Source of the DNA: Neorhizobium galegae
Lineage (GTDB): Bacteria > Pseudomonadota > Alphaproteobacteria > Rhizobiales > Rhizobiaceae
Assembly (NCBI RefSeq): GCF_017877055.1
Contig: NZ_JAGIPG010000001.1
Coordinates: 1,364,001 to 1,428,000, forward strand
DNA: 64,000 bases
Reading direction: 5' to 3'
A program made the translations under genes and the position numbers. Position 1 is the first letter of the stretch, and every line of letters starts with the position of its first letter. The notes under the pieces are model-generated. The model saw only the letters and a program-made list of their open reading frames with translations. It had not been told where the DNA came from and searched no databases. Shown piece by piece: positions 62,497-64,000 of this stretch.

Positions 62497-63638
62497 ATAT
62501 CGTCGCGAACTGGAGCTATCCGACCGCCGTCAAGCTGGGCCGCGGACGGATCAAGGAACTGGCGGACGCCTGCAAGACGCTCGGCCTCAAGAAACCGCTT
62601 CTGGTCACCGACCGGGGACTGGCCTCGATGGCGATCACCGGCCATGCGCTCGACGTGCTCGAAGAGGCGGGCCTCGGCCGGGCTATCTTTGCCGATGTCG
62701 ATCCGAACCCGAACGAGAACAACCTCGAAGCCGGCATCAAGGCTTATAAGGACGGCGGCCATGACGGCGTCGTCGCCTTCGGCGGCGGCTCCGGCCTCGA
62801 TCTCGGCAAGCTGATCGCCTTCATGGCCGGCCAGACGCGGCCGGTCTGGGATTTCGAGGATATCGGCGACTGGTGGACCCGTGCCGACGCCTCCAAGATC
62901 GCGCCGATCGTCGCGGTGCCGACCACGGCCGGAACCGGTTCGGAAGTCGGCCGGGCAGGGGTACTCACCAATTCGGTCACCCATGTGAAGAAGATTATCT
63001 TCCACCCGAAACTGCTGCCGGGCGTCGTCATCTGCGATCCGGAACTGACGATGGGCATGCCGAAGGCGATCACCGTCGGCACCGGCATGGACGCCTTTGC
63101 CCATTGCCTCGAAGCCTATTCGTCGCCTTTCTATCACCCGATGTCCGGCGGCATCGCGCTCGAAGGCATGCGGCTGGTCAAGGAATTTCTGCCGCGCGCC
63201 TATAAGGACGGCGCCGATCTCGAAGCGCGCACCAACATGATGTCGGCCGCTGCCATGGGTGCGGTCGCCTTCCAGAAGGGGCTCGGCGCCATCCATTCGC
63301 TGTCGCATCCGATCGGGGCGGTCTACAACACCCATCACGGCATGACCAACGCGGTCGTCATGCCGCCGGTTCTGCGCTTCAACCGTCCGGCGATCGAGGA
63401 GAAGATCGCCCGCGCCGCAGCCTATCTCGGCATCGCCGGCGGGTTCGACGGGTTCTACGACTACGTCCTGTCGCTGCGCTCGGAACTCGGCGTGCCGGAC
63501 AATCTCACGGCCATGGGAATCAAGCCGGACCGAATCGATGAGCTGACGGCCATGGCAATGGAGGACCCGAGCTGCGGCGGCAACCCGGTCACCATGACGA
63601 CGGAAAACACCAAGGCGCTTTTCCTCGACTGCTTTTAA
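62493..63638 (+). CDS. Iron-containing alcohol dehydrogenase
   Basis: This 381-aa enzyme belongs to the group III alcohol dehydrogenases. The NAD-binding motif GGGSGLDLGKL and VPTTAGTGSEVGR are visible, as are the metal ligands in DAFAHCLEAYSSP (Asp, His region) and SLSHPIGAVYNTHHGM (two His). Family members oxidise primary alcohols or reduce aldehydes. The gene is translationally coupled to the aldehyde dehydrogenase and ends the operon, with a terminator behind it. In the proposed pathway it acts before the aldehyde dehydrogenase. Confidence 0.95.
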   Translation: MNIVANWSYPTAVKLGRGRIKELADACKTLGLKKPLLVTDRGLASMAITGHALDVLEEAGLGRAIFADVDPNPNENNLEAGIKAYKDGGHDGVVAFGGGSGLDLGKLIAFMAGQTRPVWDFEDIGDWWTRADASKIAPIVAVPTTAGTGSEVGRAGVLTNSVTHVKKIIFHPKLLPGVVICDPELTMGMPKAITVGTGMDAFAHCLEAYSSPFYHPMSGGIALEGMRLVKEFLPRAYKDGADLEARTNMMSAAAMGAVAFQKGLGAIHSLSHPIGAVYNTHHGMTNAVVMPPVLRFNRPAIEEKIARAAAYLGIAGGFDGFYDYVLSLRSELGVPDNLTAMGIKPDRIDELTAMAMEDPSCGGNPVTMTTENTKALFLDCF

Positions 63639-63671
63639 GCCTTTCGAGGCACGGGAAAGTCGGCATTAACG

Positions 63672-63702
63672 AAGCCCGGAGGCCAAAACCTCCGGGCTTT
63701 TC
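63672..63702 (+). terminator. Rho-independent terminator after the alcohol dehydrogenase gene
   Basis: AAGCCCGGAGG and CCTCCGGGCTT form a perfect eleven-pair stem with a six-base loop, followed by TT. Confidence 0.85.
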
Positions 63703-63858
63703 CGCATTTTAGAACCGGAAGCTAAATCTCCTGAGTGATATTAATGGTGTCTAAATTTGCAATTCGTTAACCATGTTTGGAAAGGATGGCATTCATGACA
63801 CCATGCTTCCCGGTGTCCTCGTGAGCGATGTGGCTCTAGCCTTGTTCGAGGACCGACA

Positions 63859-64000
63859 ATGCCTGTAATTTCCTTTGCCAATGCCAAGGGTGGAGCCGGA
63901 AAAACGACCGCTGCGCTCCTGCTCGCTACCGAACTTGCCCATCAGGGTTTTCGCGTCACCGTCATCGATGCCGATCCGCAGCGCTGGATCAGCCAGTGGT
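63859..64000 (+). CDS. ParA-like ATPase (3' end outside window)
   Basis: Only the first 47 codons are present. They begin [20 protein letters not shown], a deviant Walker A motif (KGGAGKTT) with both lysines of the ParA/MinD group, and continue to [11 protein letters not shown], the expected Walker A' aspartate. Such proteins position DNA or protein cargo in the cell. The upstream 220 bases hold a terminator and no other gene. The fragment is too short to tell a plasmid partition protein from a chromosomal orphan ParA. Confidence 0.9.
   Translation, partial: MPVISFANAKGGAGKTTAALLLATELAHQGFRVTVIDADPQRWISQW

Noticed and set aside
63767..63774. TTAACCAT as a CtrA half-site upstream of the parA-like gene
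   Set aside because: Only a half-site; no second half at the right spacing was found.
1..64000. tRNA genes, CRISPR arrays, insertion sequences, attachment sites or a replication origin
   Set aside because: No clover-leaf sequence, spaced repeats, transposase, integrase or terminal repeats were seen; the ParA-like fragment alone does not show a plasmid origin.

Overview
The window is a stretch of high-GC (about 60%) alphaproteobacterial DNA, very probably from a member of the Rhizobiaceae (Rhizobium, Neorhizobium, Sinorhizobium type). The grounds are a FixL of 505 residues with the same length and the same heme (His194) and phosphorylation (His285) positions as I recall for Sinorhizobium meliloti FixL, an adjacent FixJ and FixK, many ABC and TRAP uptake systems with GntR, LysR, ROK and RpiR regulators, and one copy of a palindromic intergenic element of the rhizobial type. 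I see no tRNA, rRNA, insertion sequence, phage gene or CRISPR array. Both ends cut genes: an Fbp-type permease at the left and a ParA-like ATPase at the right.

Layout. (1) 1-14975 looks like an aromatic-acid catabolic region: Fbp-type ABC permease and ATPase, a GntR regulator, a LigM-like tetrahydrofolate-dependent O-demethylase, a FAD-linked 2-hydroxyacid dehydrogenase, a DctP-DctQ-DctM TRAP transporter, a DUF3237 protein, and a single open frame joining a benzoylformate decarboxylase to an aldehyde dehydrogenase, divergent from a LysR regulator. (2) 15338-25748 is a nine-gene minus-strand operon for amide/biuret nitrogen: BMP-type ABC transporter, formamidase, biuret hydrolase, a second cysteine hydrolase, a cupin protein and allophanate hydrolase, with a divergent GntR regulator. 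(3) 26276-34197 holds an MlrC-like M81 protein with a ROK regulator, divergent from an oligopeptide-type ABC transporter that has no ATPase gene, a ROK kinase and a CutC protein. (4) 34374-37731 is the oxygen-sensing block fixL-fixJ, a FixT-like single receiver protein, and fixK. (5) 37974-46156 has an orphan Bug-type binding protein divergent from a UbiD-family decarboxylase, then a GAF-PAS-GGDEF-EAL protein and a large hybrid histidine kinase. (6) 46099-51990 has an MgtC-family membrane protein, an AGE-family sugar isomerase and cobalamin-dependent methionine synthase. (7) 52059-63638 has a polyamine/iron-type ABC transporter, an RpiR regulator, and a divergent five-gene run: N-formylglutamate amidohydrolase-like, APC permease, glutamine-synthetase-like ligase, aldehyde dehydrogenase and iron-type alcohol dehydrogenase.

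How the genes may work together. In region 1 the enzymes could convert a (methoxylated) mandelate to a benzoylformate, a benzaldehyde, a benzoate and finally an O-demethylated product. In region 7 the set matches a gamma-glutamylation route for an amino alcohol such as ethanolamine: import, gamma-glutamylation, alcohol oxidation, aldehyde oxidation and amide hydrolysis. Both routes are inferences from gene content. The most unusual single objects are the decarboxylase-dehydrogenase fusion, which carries an intact Shine-Dalgarno and ATG at its joint, and the FixT-like receiver gene between fixJ and fixK.
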